DNA of 64,000 bases from Bradyrhizobium jicamae (lineage in GTDB: Bacteria > Pseudomonadota > Alphaproteobacteria > Rhizobiales > Xanthobacteraceae). The stretch spans positions 21,973 through 85,972 of the forward strand of contig NZ_JAFCKQ010000031.1 in NCBI RefSeq assembly GCF_018130215.1, read 5' to 3'. Numbering within the stretch: the stretch's first letter is position 1; each line of letters starts with the position of its first letter. This document shows positions 26,050-34,122 of the stretch, one piece after another. The translations under genes were made by a program, and so were the position numbers. Under the pieces are notes generated by a model. That model was not told where the DNA came from and did no database searches. It saw only the letters and a program-made list of their open reading frames with translations.

Positions 26050-26499
26050 TCAGCGTTTCGGTCGAAGGTGGGCGCCGTGACTGTGTCCGGGGTGATCACC
26101 TTCGACCGGCATCATGACGACGTGTCCATGGCGCACGCCGCGCTCGGCGATGACGTGATCGGCGAACGCCTTTACCTCGCTGGCGTGGCCTTTCAGCACC
26201 GTCACTTCAAGGCATGAATCGTGGTCGATATGCACGTGCAACGTGGCCTGCGCGAGATCATGGTGCTCGTGGAAATCCTTCGTCAGCCGTTTCGGCAATT
26301 CGCGCGCGGCGTGATCGTACACGTAACTCAGGGTCGCGATGCACGGATGGTTGCCCGCGGTCGCGCCGCCCGACTGCGCGAGCCCCCCTCGCAAGAGATC
26401 GCGAAAAGCCTCGGATCGGTTGGCATATCCGCGTTGCGCGATGAAGTGGTCGATCTCGGCCACGAGGTCGTCGTCGATCGTGATCGTGAGGCGTTGCAT
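26050..26499 (-). CDS. nikR: Nickel-responsive regulator NikR
   Basis: NikR is a ribbon-helix-helix repressor that binds DNA when loaded with Ni(II). The 149-residue protein has the N-terminal RHH domain (MQRLTITIDDDLVAEIDHFIAQRGYANRSEAFRDLLR) and the ACT-like metal domain with the four square-planar ligands visible as His77, His88, His90 and Cys96 (HVHIDHDSCLEV), a constant +1 shift from E. coli His76/87/89/Cys95. The C-terminus is His-rich (GDHPGHSHGAH). The start has a GGAGGAC site. A perfect NikR box lies 23 bp upstream, between it and a divergent TonB receptor gene. Confidence 0.96.
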   Translation of the reverse strand: MQRLTITIDDDLVAEIDHFIAQRGYANRSEAFRDLLRGGLAQSGGATAGNHPCIATLSYVYDHAARELPKRLTKDFHEHHDLAQATLHVHIDHDSCLEVTVLKGHASEVKAFADHVIAERGVRHGHVVMMPVEGDHPGHSHGAHLRPKR

Positions 26500-26521
26500 G
26501 CTGTCCTCCGGCCGACTTCCG

Positions 26522-26549
26522 GTATGATGATTTTCGGTTGACTTCATAC
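26522..26549. promoter_or_regulatory. NikR operator
   Basis: GTATGA (26522-26527), 16 bases, TCATAC (26544-26549): an exact match to the E. coli NikR consensus GTATGA-N16-TCATAC. It lies between nikR and the TonB-dependent receptor gene, so nickel-dependent control of both is expected. Confidence 0.93.
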
Positions 26550-26663
26550 TGATGTGAACCTAGCGTTTCTAGCATCCTGCAAAGGGGCGAGCCACGCATG
26601 GCCTGATCCGCGCGGCGGACAGGCGCCGGACAATCGTGCCCCAACGTAGCGCTGGGTGCCGCT

Positions 26664-28988
26664 GTGGGACGACGGTTCGGAGTTTGGGTCGGTGGCGTTC
26701 TTGCGAGCTCGACATTTGGGCTCGGGTCGGCGCTGGCGCAATCGGCGACAGACAGCGCGGCGCCCCGTTCCGCTCCGGAAGTGCTGCCGCCGGTGACCGT
26801 GCAGGCGCCGCAGACACCGGCAAAGCCGGCGGCAAGGCGCGAAGCGCGCAGGAGTTTTCCCTCTGTCGCGCGCGCTCCAGCGGCGAAGCCCGCAACGCCG
26901 GTCGCGACTGCAGGCTCCGGCGCACCGAATGTCGGATCGGGTCCGTCGGGCCCACCTGAAATGGCGAGCCAGACGTCCGTAACCGGTGATGCGCTCAATG
27001 CGCGTCCGGTAGCGCGCCCCGGCGAGTTGCTCGAGGCCGTGCCCGGACTGATCGTGACGCAGCATTCCGGCGAAGGCAAAGCCAACCAGTATTTCCTGCG
27101 CGGCTACAACCTGGACCATGGCACCGACATGGCGATCTGGGTCGACGACGTGCCGGTGAACATGCGCACCCATGCCCACGGCCAGGGCTATGCCGACCTC
27201 AACTGGCTGATGCCGGAGACGGTGAACAGGCTCGATATCCGCAAAGGCCCGTACTATGCCGATGAGGGCGATTTCGCCTCGGCCGGCGATCTGCACATCG
27301 GACTGATCGACAGCGTCCCCAAGGCAATGGCGTCGATCACGGCAGGCAGCTTCGGCTATCTGCGTTTCTTCGGCATGGATTCGAGGAAGGTCGACGACGG
27401 CAATCTGCTGATCGCCGTCGAACGCGGCACCTATGATGGTCCGTGGATCACCTCCGATGACATGCAGAAGGTCAACAGCCTGATCCGCTACACAAGGGGT
27501 ACGGCGACCGACGGCCTGTCCATCACCGGCATGGCCTATGCCAATCAATGGACGTCGACCGACCAGGTGCCGCAGCGCGCGATCGACAGCGGCGAGATCG
27601 ATCGCTTCGGCTCCGTAGACCCGACCGACGGCGGCAAGACCAATCGCTTCGCGCTGTCGGCACGGATTGCCGGAACCGATGATACAGGATCGTGGAAGGC
27701 CAATGCCTATGCGGTGAAGAGCCAGCTCGACCTGTTCAACAACTTCACCTATTTCCTCACCAATCCCGTGCTCGGCGATCAATTCCATCAGCATGACGAC
27801 AGGGTGATGCTCGGCGGCAGCGCCTCCCGCACCCTGACCGGCTCCTTCGCCGGCCTCCCGATGGAGACGACGTTCGGCGTGCAGACGCGCTACGACGACA
27901 TTGCGCTGGCCTTGACCGACACCTGGCAGCGCAGCTTCCTTGCCAATGTCCGCAGCGACAAGGTCGGCGAGGGCTCGGTCGGGGTCTATGCGCAGAACAC
28001 GGTGCGCTGGACCGATTGGCTGCGCACCACCGTCGGCATGCGCGGCGACTTCTACCAGGCCAACGTGTTCTCGATCTATAACAGTGCCAATTCCGGCAAT
28101 GTCAGTGCCGGGATCGGCAGCCCGAAATTCACGATGACGCTCGGCCCCTTCAGCAAGACCGAGTTCTTCGTCGGTGCCGGCTACGGAATGCACAGCAACG
28201 ATGCGCGTGGTGCAACGACGACCGAGGATCCGGGCGATCCGTCGACCAGGCTCGCCTCTTCACCGCTGCTGGTCCGCACCAAGGGGGTCGAGACCGGCGT
28301 GCGTACCAGGGTCGTTCCCGGTCTCGACTCCTCGCTCAGCGTGTTTCTGCTCGACCAGGATTCCGAGATCGTCTTCAGCGGCGACGCCGGCGATACGGAA
28401 GCGAGCCTGCCGAGCCGGCGCTATGGCTTCGAGCTCACCAATCATTACCGTCCGCTGTCGTGGATCGATATCGATGCCGATCTTGCGATGACGCATGCCC
28501 GCTTTGTCGGCTATGACAGCGCGCAGGCGGCAATCTACGCCTCGCTAGCCGGCTATCCGCAAGCCCAGATCGGCAACGCGCCCGGCAGCTACATTCCGAA
28601 CGCGCCGGCGATGATCGCCTCCGCCGGCATCACGCTCGGCGAAAAGACCGGATGGTTCGGCACCTTGCGCTGGCGCTATCTGGGATCGACGCCGCTGACG
28701 GAAGACAATGCCTTTCGCTCGATCGCGTCCAGCATCTTCAACGGCCGCATCGGCTATCGCACCGCGGATGGCTGGCGGATCCAGCTCGATGTGCTGAATC
28801 TGTTCAACGCCCAGGCCAACCAGATCTCCTACGCCTACGGCTCGCTGATCAAGACCGACAGTCTCTACAATCTCTGCTATCCCGTGCAGACCGCCCCCGC
28901 TGCGGTCTGCCAGACCGGCGTGATGGACACCGTTCTGCATCCGATCGAGCCGCTGACCTTCAGGGTGACCGTGGCCGGAACGTTCTAG
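26664..28988 (+). CDS. TonB-dependent receptor, predicted nickel importer
   Basis: A 774-residue outer-membrane receptor with a signal peptide ending ALAQ (about 1-26), a long Pro/Ala linker, a plug domain (about 105-220; RPGELLEAVPGLIVTQHSGEGKANQYFLRGYNLDHGTD and WVDDVPVNMRTHAHGQGYADLNWL) and a beta barrel ending in aromatic-rich TFRVTVAGTF. Start is a GTG. The His-rich plug loop and the perfect NikR box upstream suggest a nickel complex as substrate; TonB-type nickel receptors are established in Helicobacter (FrpB4). No nickel permease genes lie nearby. Confidence 0.88.
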   Translation: MGRRFGVWVGGVLASSTFGLGSALAQSATDSAAPRSAPEVLPPVTVQAPQTPAKPAARREARRSFPSVARAPAAKPATPVATAGSGAPNVGSGPSGPPEMASQTSVTGDALNARPVARPGELLEAVPGLIVTQHSGEGKANQYFLRGYNLDHGTDMAIWVDDVPVNMRTHAHGQGYADLNWLMPETVNRLDIRKGPYYADEGDFASAGDLHIGLIDSVPKAMASITAGSFGYLRFFGMDSRKVDDGNLLIAVERGTYDGPWITSDDMQKVNSLIRYTRGTATDGLSITGMAYANQWTSTDQVPQRAIDSGEIDRFGSVDPTDGGKTNRFALSARIAGTDDTGSWKANAYAVKSQLDLFNNFTYFLTNPVLGDQFHQHDDRVMLGGSASRTLTGSFAGLPMETTFGVQTRYDDIALALTDTWQRSFLANVRSDKVGEGSVGVYAQNTVRWTDWLRTTVGMRGDFYQANVFSIYNSANSGNVSAGIGSPKFTMTLGPFSKTEFFVGAGYGMHSNDARGATTTEDPGDPSTRLASSPLLVRTKGVETGVRTRVVPGLDSSLSVFLLDQDSEIVFSGDAGDTEASLPSRRYGFELTNHYRPLSWIDIDADLAMTHARFVGYDSAQAAIYASLAGYPQAQIGNAPGSYIPNAPAMIASAGITLGEKTGWFGTLRWRYLGSTPLTEDNAFRSIASSIFNGRIGYRTADGWRIQLDVLNLFNAQANQISYAYGSLIKTDSLYNLCYPVQTAPAAVCQTGVMDTVLHPIEPLTFRVTVAGTF

Positions 28989-29044
28989 GCGCATACCCGC
29001 AAGTTTGGTGCGCGGGGACGTGAGCAGTCGAGTCTCGAAGACCC

Positions 29045-30010
29045 TCACTCAGGCTTGATGTTCGCTGCCCGGATGACCCTGGCCCATTTTTCGACTTCGA
29101 TTTCCACCTGCCTGCTGAACTCGGTCGGCGCGCTCCCGACCGGTTCGAACCCGAGCGTCAGCAAGCGCGCCCTTACGTCGGGAAGCATCATGCTTTTGAC
29201 GATTTCGCGGTGGAGCACCGCAATGATGTCCTCATGGGTCCCGGCGGGGACAAAAACGCCGAACCAGTTATCAAACTCGATGTCCGGATAACCGGCTTCT
29301 GCCGTCGTTGGCACGTCAGCGAGTGCCTGCAACCGTCTGCTGTAAGCCACCGCCAGCGCGCGCAGGTTGCCGTCCTTGACCTGCGGCACAATTGGCGCTG
29401 GCGCGGCAAGGCAGATCGTCGTATGGCCCGCGACCGTCGAGCCGATCGCCAGACCGGCGCTGTTGTAGGGTATGTGCACAAGGTCGAGGCTCAGCGACTG
29501 GCGCAGCATTTCGCCCACGATATGTCCGGGCGATCCCACTCCTGCCGTGGCGTAGTTGTATTTGCCGGCATTGTTCCTGATGAGGGCAACCAGTTCCCCG
29601 AGCGTCTGCGCCGGCACAGAGGGATGGACCGCGAGCACGACAGTCGTGCTGACCGCGAGAGTGACCGCATCGAAGGAGGTGCGGGCATCATAGGGGACTC
29701 TATCGTACAGCGCGGGATTGATCACGAAGCTGGGTGGAGAAACGAGAACGGTATATCCGTCGGGCGCCGCCTGAGCCGCCCGGCCAACCCCAATGTTGCC
29801 GCCGGCGCCACTGACGTTCTCGACGTAGAACTGCTCTCCAAACTCCTCGGATAGTTTCTGAGCGATGATTCGGCCGAAAACGTCGGCGTTCCCTCCTGGT
29901 CCGAATGGAACGATGATCCGCACCGGCCGCGCCGGATAGGCTTGCGCCCGCACGATGCCCGGCGTGGAAAGCAATGCGACTGTGCCCGCGATGAAGGTGC
30001 GTCGTTTCAT
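29045..30010 (-). CDS. Bug/TctC-type tripartite tricarboxylate transporter binding protein
   Basis: A 321-residue periplasmic solute-binding protein with a signal peptide ending VRAQA and the family signature YPARPVRIIVPFGPGGNADVFGRIIAQKLSE. Further typical pieces are NVSGAGGNIGVGRAAQAAPDGYT and GYPDIEFDNWFGVFVPAGT. These proteins deliver carboxylates to TctAB or act alone as scavengers; the ligand is unknown. No tctA/tctB lies in the window. ATG 30010 gives the proper Tat/Sec-like MKRRTF start; a GTG at 30043 is possible. Confidence 0.9.
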   Translation of the reverse strand: MKRRTFIAGTVALLSTPGIVRAQAYPARPVRIIVPFGPGGNADVFGRIIAQKLSEEFGEQFYVENVSGAGGNIGVGRAAQAAPDGYTVLVSPPSFVINPALYDRVPYDARTSFDAVTLAVSTTVVLAVHPSVPAQTLGELVALIRNNAGKYNYATAGVGSPGHIVGEMLRQSLSLDLVHIPYNSAGLAIGSTVAGHTTICLAAPAPIVPQVKDGNLRALAVAYSRRLQALADVPTTAEAGYPDIEFDNWFGVFVPAGTHEDIIAVLHREIVKSMMLPDVRARLLTLGFEPVGSAPTEFSRQVEIEVEKWARVIRAANIKPE

Positions 30011-30056
30011 TCGATTGCGCTGCCCGAACCGGATTCGGTGCACCGGCGGAGTTCGC

Positions 30057-30081
30057 AGGGAATTCCACGGACGAATTCCCT
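30057..30081. repeat. Short inverted repeat between cysK and the Bug gene
   Basis: AGGGAATTC (30057-30065) and GAATTCCCT (30073-30081) are exact complements around 7 bases. It lies just beyond the cysK stop (minus strand) but lacks a T tract, so it may be a regulatory or mRNA-end hairpin. Confidence 0.45.
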
Positions 30082-30088
30082 CCAGCGA

Positions 30089-31138
30089 CTATGCCTTGAA
30101 CTGGGCCGTCGGCGTGGAGCGGGAAATTCTGAGCTCTTCCTCGTCCATGTCGACAGGGACATCGGCGAACAGCGGTGTGCTCAGATAGCGTTCGCCGGTG
30201 TCGGGCAGCATGCAAAGGATATTTGCGCCCTTTTCTGCCTGTGCTGCGACCTTCAGCGCACCTGCCAATGTTGCGCCGGACGTGATGCCGACGAATATGC
30301 CTTCCTTGGTGGCAAGCTCCTTGCTGCACTTGATGGCTTCGGGACCGGGGATCGGCAGAAGCCGGTCGATCACCTTCATCGCGACCGCGTCGCCGGTGAG
30401 CTTCGGGATGAAATCGGGCGTCCAGCCCTGCATCGGATGCGGCTTGAAATTCGGATGGGGGGCCGCGGGCGTGTCATCCGGGTTGCGCTTTTGCTCGACG
30501 CCGCTGCCCAGCAGTTGCGCATCTTCGGGCTCGCACACGATGATCTTCGTTTCGGGGCGCTCCTTGGCGAGCACCCGCGCAACACCCTTCAATGTGCCGC
30601 CGGTCCCATAGCCCGTGACCCAATAATCCAGCCGCTCTCCGGCGAAATCATCCAGGATCTCGCGCGCAGTGGTTCGCGAGTGGTAGTCGGGGTTGGCTTC
30701 GTTCTCGAATTGCCGCGTCATGAACCAGCCGTGCGTCTTGGCAAGCTCGATCGTCTTGTTGATCATTCCGACTGCCCGGTCCGCCGCAGGCGTCACGACA
30801 ACCTTCGCGCCCAGGAACCGCATGAGCCTTCGCCGCTCGACGCTGAAGGTCTCCGCCATCGTCACCACCAGCGGGTACCCCTTGGCGGCGCAAACCATCG
30901 CCAGTCCAATTCCCGTGTTGCCGCTCGTCGCCTCGATCACGGTTTGACCCGGCTTGAGCTCCCCGGTCTTTTCCGCGGCTTCGATGACGCCGAGAGCCAG
31001 CCGGTCCTTGACCGATCCCAGTGGATTGAAGGCCTCGACCTTCACGAACAGATTCACGCCTGCGGGCGCAAGACGGTTGATCCGCACGACGGGCGTATGG
31101 CCGACGGTTTCGAGGATGTTTTGATATCGATGGCCCAT
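30089..31138 (-). CDS. cysK: Cysteine synthase A
   Basis: O-acetylserine sulfhydrylase makes cysteine from O-acetylserine and sulfide with pyridoxal phosphate. The 349-residue protein has the PLP lysine Lys44 in NPLGSVKDRLAL, the substrate loop EATSGNTGIGLAMV, and the phosphate-binding GYGTGGTLKG. The ending PDTGERYLSTPLF is typical, with an extra acidic tail (DVPVDMDEEELRISRS). ATG 31138 has a GGAGGTACC site; the open frame continues to 31846 only because the opposite strand codes for the cyclase. It is about 195 bp from the divergent cyclase gene. Confidence 0.95.
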   Translation of the reverse strand: MGHRYQNILETVGHTPVVRINRLAPAGVNLFVKVEAFNPLGSVKDRLALGVIEAAEKTGELKPGQTVIEATSGNTGIGLAMVCAAKGYPLVVTMAETFSVERRRLMRFLGAKVVVTPAADRAVGMINKTIELAKTHGWFMTRQFENEANPDYHSRTTAREILDDFAGERLDYWVTGYGTGGTLKGVARVLAKERPETKIIVCEPEDAQLLGSGVEQKRNPDDTPAAPHPNFKPHPMQGWTPDFIPKLTGDAVAMKVIDRLLPIPGPEAIKCSKELATKEGIFVGITSGATLAGALKVAAQAEKGANILCMLPDTGERYLSTPLFADVPVDMDEEELRISRSTPTAQFKA

Positions 31139-31333
31139 GGTACCTCCATTGGAGTATCTATCGTTCGGAAAATCGAAATCCGAAAATGCGGCCGGCTGAC
31201 CGGCGGAGCATACCTCAACTGAACCTTCCGGCAATCGGCCAGTCCCGGAGCATGTCGCCACATTTTCCGGCAATGCGAGTGGCGGAGGGTGGCAGTCCGT
31301 GCTTTCATAGGCTGACCTGCCCGGGAGGACTCC

Positions 31334-33112
31334 TTGTCCGAGCGCGTGGAGCGGAGATTGGCGGCCGTGCTGGCGGCGGACATCGCCGGCTACAGCCGAT
31401 TGATGGGCCGCGATGAAGAGCGCACGCTGGCCGAACTGAAGGTACTTCGCAAGACGCTGTTCGATACCTCGATTGCCACGCATCGCGGCCGGATCGTCAA
31501 AACCACCGGCGACGGCGTGCTGGCCGAATTTGTCAGCGTCGTCGATGCCACGCGCTGCGCGGTGGACGTTCAGCGGGCAATGGTCGAGCACAATGTCGAT
31601 GTGGCGCAGGAGCAGCGGATCGAGTTCCGCATCGGGATTCACGTTGGCGACATCATCATCGACGACAACGACATTTTCGGAGATGGCGTCAACATCGCGG
31701 CGCGACTTGAAGGCATCGCGATGCCGGGAGGCGTCTGCATTTCCGACGATGCGTACCGGCAGGTTCGCGGAAAACTGGATATCGCATTCGATGACATGGG
31801 CGTGCAGACGCTCAGGAACATCGCCGAGCCGATGCGCACATGGCATTTGCGGCTCTCAGGCGATGCCGCGCCACCGGACCGGACGGGAAGGGCACCGATC
31901 CAGGCCAGGGGACCTGCGCTCCCCGACAAGCCTTCCATTGTCGTCCTCCCATTCGACAACATGTCGGCGGAGGACGGGCAGGACTACCTCGCCGATGGCA
32001 TCGTCGAGGCGATTACGGCGGCGCTGTCGTGCATTCGCTCCTTCTTCGTCATCGCACGCAGCTCCGCCTTTACCTACAAGGGCCGCAAGACCGATGCCCG
32101 GGAGATCGGCCGCGAGCTGGGCGTTGCCTATCTCCTCGAAGGCAGCGTGCAGAAGATCGGCAACCGTCTGAGGATCATCGTGCAGCTGATCGAGACTGAG
32201 GCGGGCGCACATGTCTGGAGCTCGCGCTATGACGGCACGCTGGACGAGTTCTTCGACCTGCAGGATCGAATAACACAGCAGGTCGCCGGCGCCTTGCAGC
32301 CCTCGATCCGTCTGGCCGAGATCAAACGTTCCGAGCGCAGAAGGCCGCAGGACCTCAGTGCCTACGACTATACGATCAGGGCGATGCCGCACGCGTGGGC
32401 GCTGGAAAAGGCGGAAAGCGGCAGGGCCCTCGAATTGCTCGAAACCGCTTTGGCGATCGACCCCAGATATCCCCTGGCTCTCGCGCTTGCGGGCTGGTGC
32501 CACGCTCAGCGCGCGGTCTACAACTGGGCGGACGATATCGCAGGCAGCCAGGCCAAGGCGCGCTCGCTCGCCGAGCAGGCCGTCAATCTCAACGGCGACG
32601 ATCCTCTCGTCCTGGCTGTGCTCGGGACCGTCTATACGTTCGTGCGCAATTACGGGACCGCGCGGGTTCTGCTGGAACGGGCTCTGGCGCTCGACCCGAA
32701 TTGCGCCTGGGCCTGGACCCGACTTGGCTGGATCGATAATTATTCGGATCGTCCGCAGAATGCGCGCCAGCATTTTGAACAGGCGCTCCGCCTCAGTCCG
32801 ATCGACCCGATGAATTTCAACAACTACGCCGGCATTGGCTCCTCCCATGAAGTGGAGCAGGACTACGACAAGGCCGTGGAGTTCTACCGGCGCGCCCTTC
32901 AGGAGCGCCCGCACGCCACCTGGATCTATCGCAATCTGGCATCATCGCTGGCAGGCGCCGGTCGAATCGACGAAGCGAACGCGGCATTCTCCGAAATGAT
33001 GCAAAACTATCCCGGGATGACGGCCTCAAAGTTCAAGGAAGCCATGGTGTTTTCAGGTCCGACCCTGGATCGCATGGCCCGATGTCTCCAAAGCCTGGGT
33101 TTGCCGGAATAG
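31334..33112 (+). CDS. Class III adenylate/guanylate cyclase with TPR repeats
   Basis: A 592-residue soluble protein: class III cyclase catalytic domain (about 8-180; RRLAAVLAADIAGYSRLM with metal Asp, KTTGDGVLAEF with second Asp, DGVNIAARLEGIA), a TolB/FlgO-like middle region (PSIVVLPFDNMSAEDGQDYLADGIVEAITAAL, about 198-320), then several tetratricopeptide repeats (about 350-560). Such cyclases are strongly expanded in rhizobia. The start is a TTG with an excellent GGGAGGA site. Substrate (ATP or GTP) and partner proteins are not determinable. Confidence 0.9.
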   Translation: MSERVERRLAAVLAADIAGYSRLMGRDEERTLAELKVLRKTLFDTSIATHRGRIVKTTGDGVLAEFVSVVDATRCAVDVQRAMVEHNVDVAQEQRIEFRIGIHVGDIIIDDNDIFGDGVNIAARLEGIAMPGGVCISDDAYRQVRGKLDIAFDDMGVQTLRNIAEPMRTWHLRLSGDAAPPDRTGRAPIQARGPALPDKPSIVVLPFDNMSAEDGQDYLADGIVEAITAALSCIRSFFVIARSSAFTYKGRKTDAREIGRELGVAYLLEGSVQKIGNRLRIIVQLIETEAGAHVWSSRYDGTLDEFFDLQDRITQQVAGALQPSIRLAEIKRSERRRPQDLSAYDYTIRAMPHAWALEKAESGRALELLETALAIDPRYPLALALAGWCHAQRAVYNWADDIAGSQAKARSLAEQAVNLNGDDPLVLAVLGTVYTFVRNYGTARVLLERALALDPNCAWAWTRLGWIDNYSDRPQNARQHFEQALRLSPIDPMNFNNYAGIGSSHEVEQDYDKAVEFYRRALQERPHATWIYRNLASSLAGAGRIDEANAAFSEMMQNYPGMTASKFKEAMVFSGPTLDRMARCLQSLGLPE

Positions 33113-33136
33113 CGGAGCGCCTTCGACTCCTCGATC

Positions 33137-33583
33137 TCACCGTGCGGCTGTCGTGCCGGTCGGAGCTGATATCTCGACCGGCTCGTAATTCTCCGCCACG
33201 CAATTGTCGTCGGTGTCGACGTGCCGGCGATCGTAGATCGTGCTGTTGTCGATGAAGATGCGATAGGTCTGGGTGCCGAGCGGCTTGCCGATCACCGAGT
33301 TGAGCTCGGCGCGCACGCAGGCGGTCCAGCCGGTGCCGCGGGGATCGTGCAGCGGCGTCGAGACCCGCACATGGCTCGGCTGCGAGCCCGCGGTGAAAAC
33401 CGATTCCAGCTTCGCGCCGACCAGTTGCTTGACATCGGGAGGCGCTTCGAGCGGTGCCGGATCCGAGGCCTTGACCTTCAGCAGATCCGGCCACACCGCG
33501 TGGCTGTCCGCCAGCCCGCAGCCACTCAACATGAAGGCGGCGCCGAACAGCAGCGCCGCCACGTCCACACGTCCCTGTCCCAT
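33137..33583 (-). CDS. Putative lipoprotein of unknown function
   Basis: A 148-residue product with a hydrophobic N-terminus ending in the lipobox MLSGCG (Cys about 22), so probably lipid-anchored. The mature part has a pair of Cys (WTACVRAEL and DDNCVAENY) and a central TYRIFIDNSTIYDRR segment. I do not recognise a named family. It converges with the cyclase gene. Confidence 0.65.
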   Translation of the reverse strand: MGQGRVDVAALLFGAAFMLSGCGLADSHAVWPDLLKVKASDPAPLEAPPDVKQLVGAKLESVFTAGSQPSHVRVSTPLHDPRGTGWTACVRAELNSVIGKPLGTQTYRIFIDNSTIYDRRHVDTDDNCVAENYEPVEISAPTGTTAAR

Positions 33584-33740
33584 GGAATTTATTTAATGTG
33601 CGGCCGCCAAGATTGCGCCCCCCTGGTGGCATTGAATCCGCTTCGCGCCGGCGTTTTGTCGATCAACAAATGCTGATAGACAAGTCATCTTCGACGTCCG
33701 GGTGTTGCCGGATATTTCTGTGCCTGCGGGGAGAGGTGAC

Positions 33741-33971
33741 ATGAAGAGGCTTACGATTGCGGCCGTCATTCTGGCCGTCGTTGCGACCCCCGTGCTGGCC
33801 CAGGGCCGGCGGGGAGGACCGAAGGACGACAAGGCAGCGACGGACAAGAAGCCGAAGGTCGACGAGAAAGCCTACAAGGCCGCGCTTGATCGCATCCCCG
33901 AGCCGAAAGAGAAGTACGATCCCTGGGGCGTGACCAAAAAGGACACTGATCCGGCGAAGAAGCCGAAATAG
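33741..33971 (+). CDS. Small secreted protein, DPWG family member 1
   Basis: A 76-residue product with a clear signal peptide (KRLTIAAVILAVVATPVLAQ) and a short, lysine-rich mature part. The segment KAYKAALDRIPEPKEKYDPWG closely resembles KAYKDSLSKIPDAKGSSDPWG in the product of 40096-40380, so the two are paralogues. The mature chain of about 55 residues is probably disordered and periplasmic. A GAGAGG site precedes the start. No function is known to me. Confidence 0.75.
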   Translation: MKRLTIAAVILAVVATPVLAQGRRGGPKDDKAATDKKPKVDEKAYKAALDRIPEPKEKYDPWGVTKKDTDPAKKPK

Positions 33972-34122
33972 GTCCGCGACAATCGCTCCTGAATTGATCG
34001 TCGGGAGGCCGCGATGGCGGAGATCGTTTCCGCGGGGGTGGATACCGAGACGCCGATGGCGTAAATCGTTGGCTCGCAAGGTGCGGCAGATCCCGGAATG
34101 ATCGCATCGGCCGGAGGAAGCG

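Noticed and set aside
30089..31846. 585-codon version of cysK
   Set aside because: The first 236 codons are antisense to the cyclase gene; a strong ribosome site and the family N-terminus place the start at 31138.
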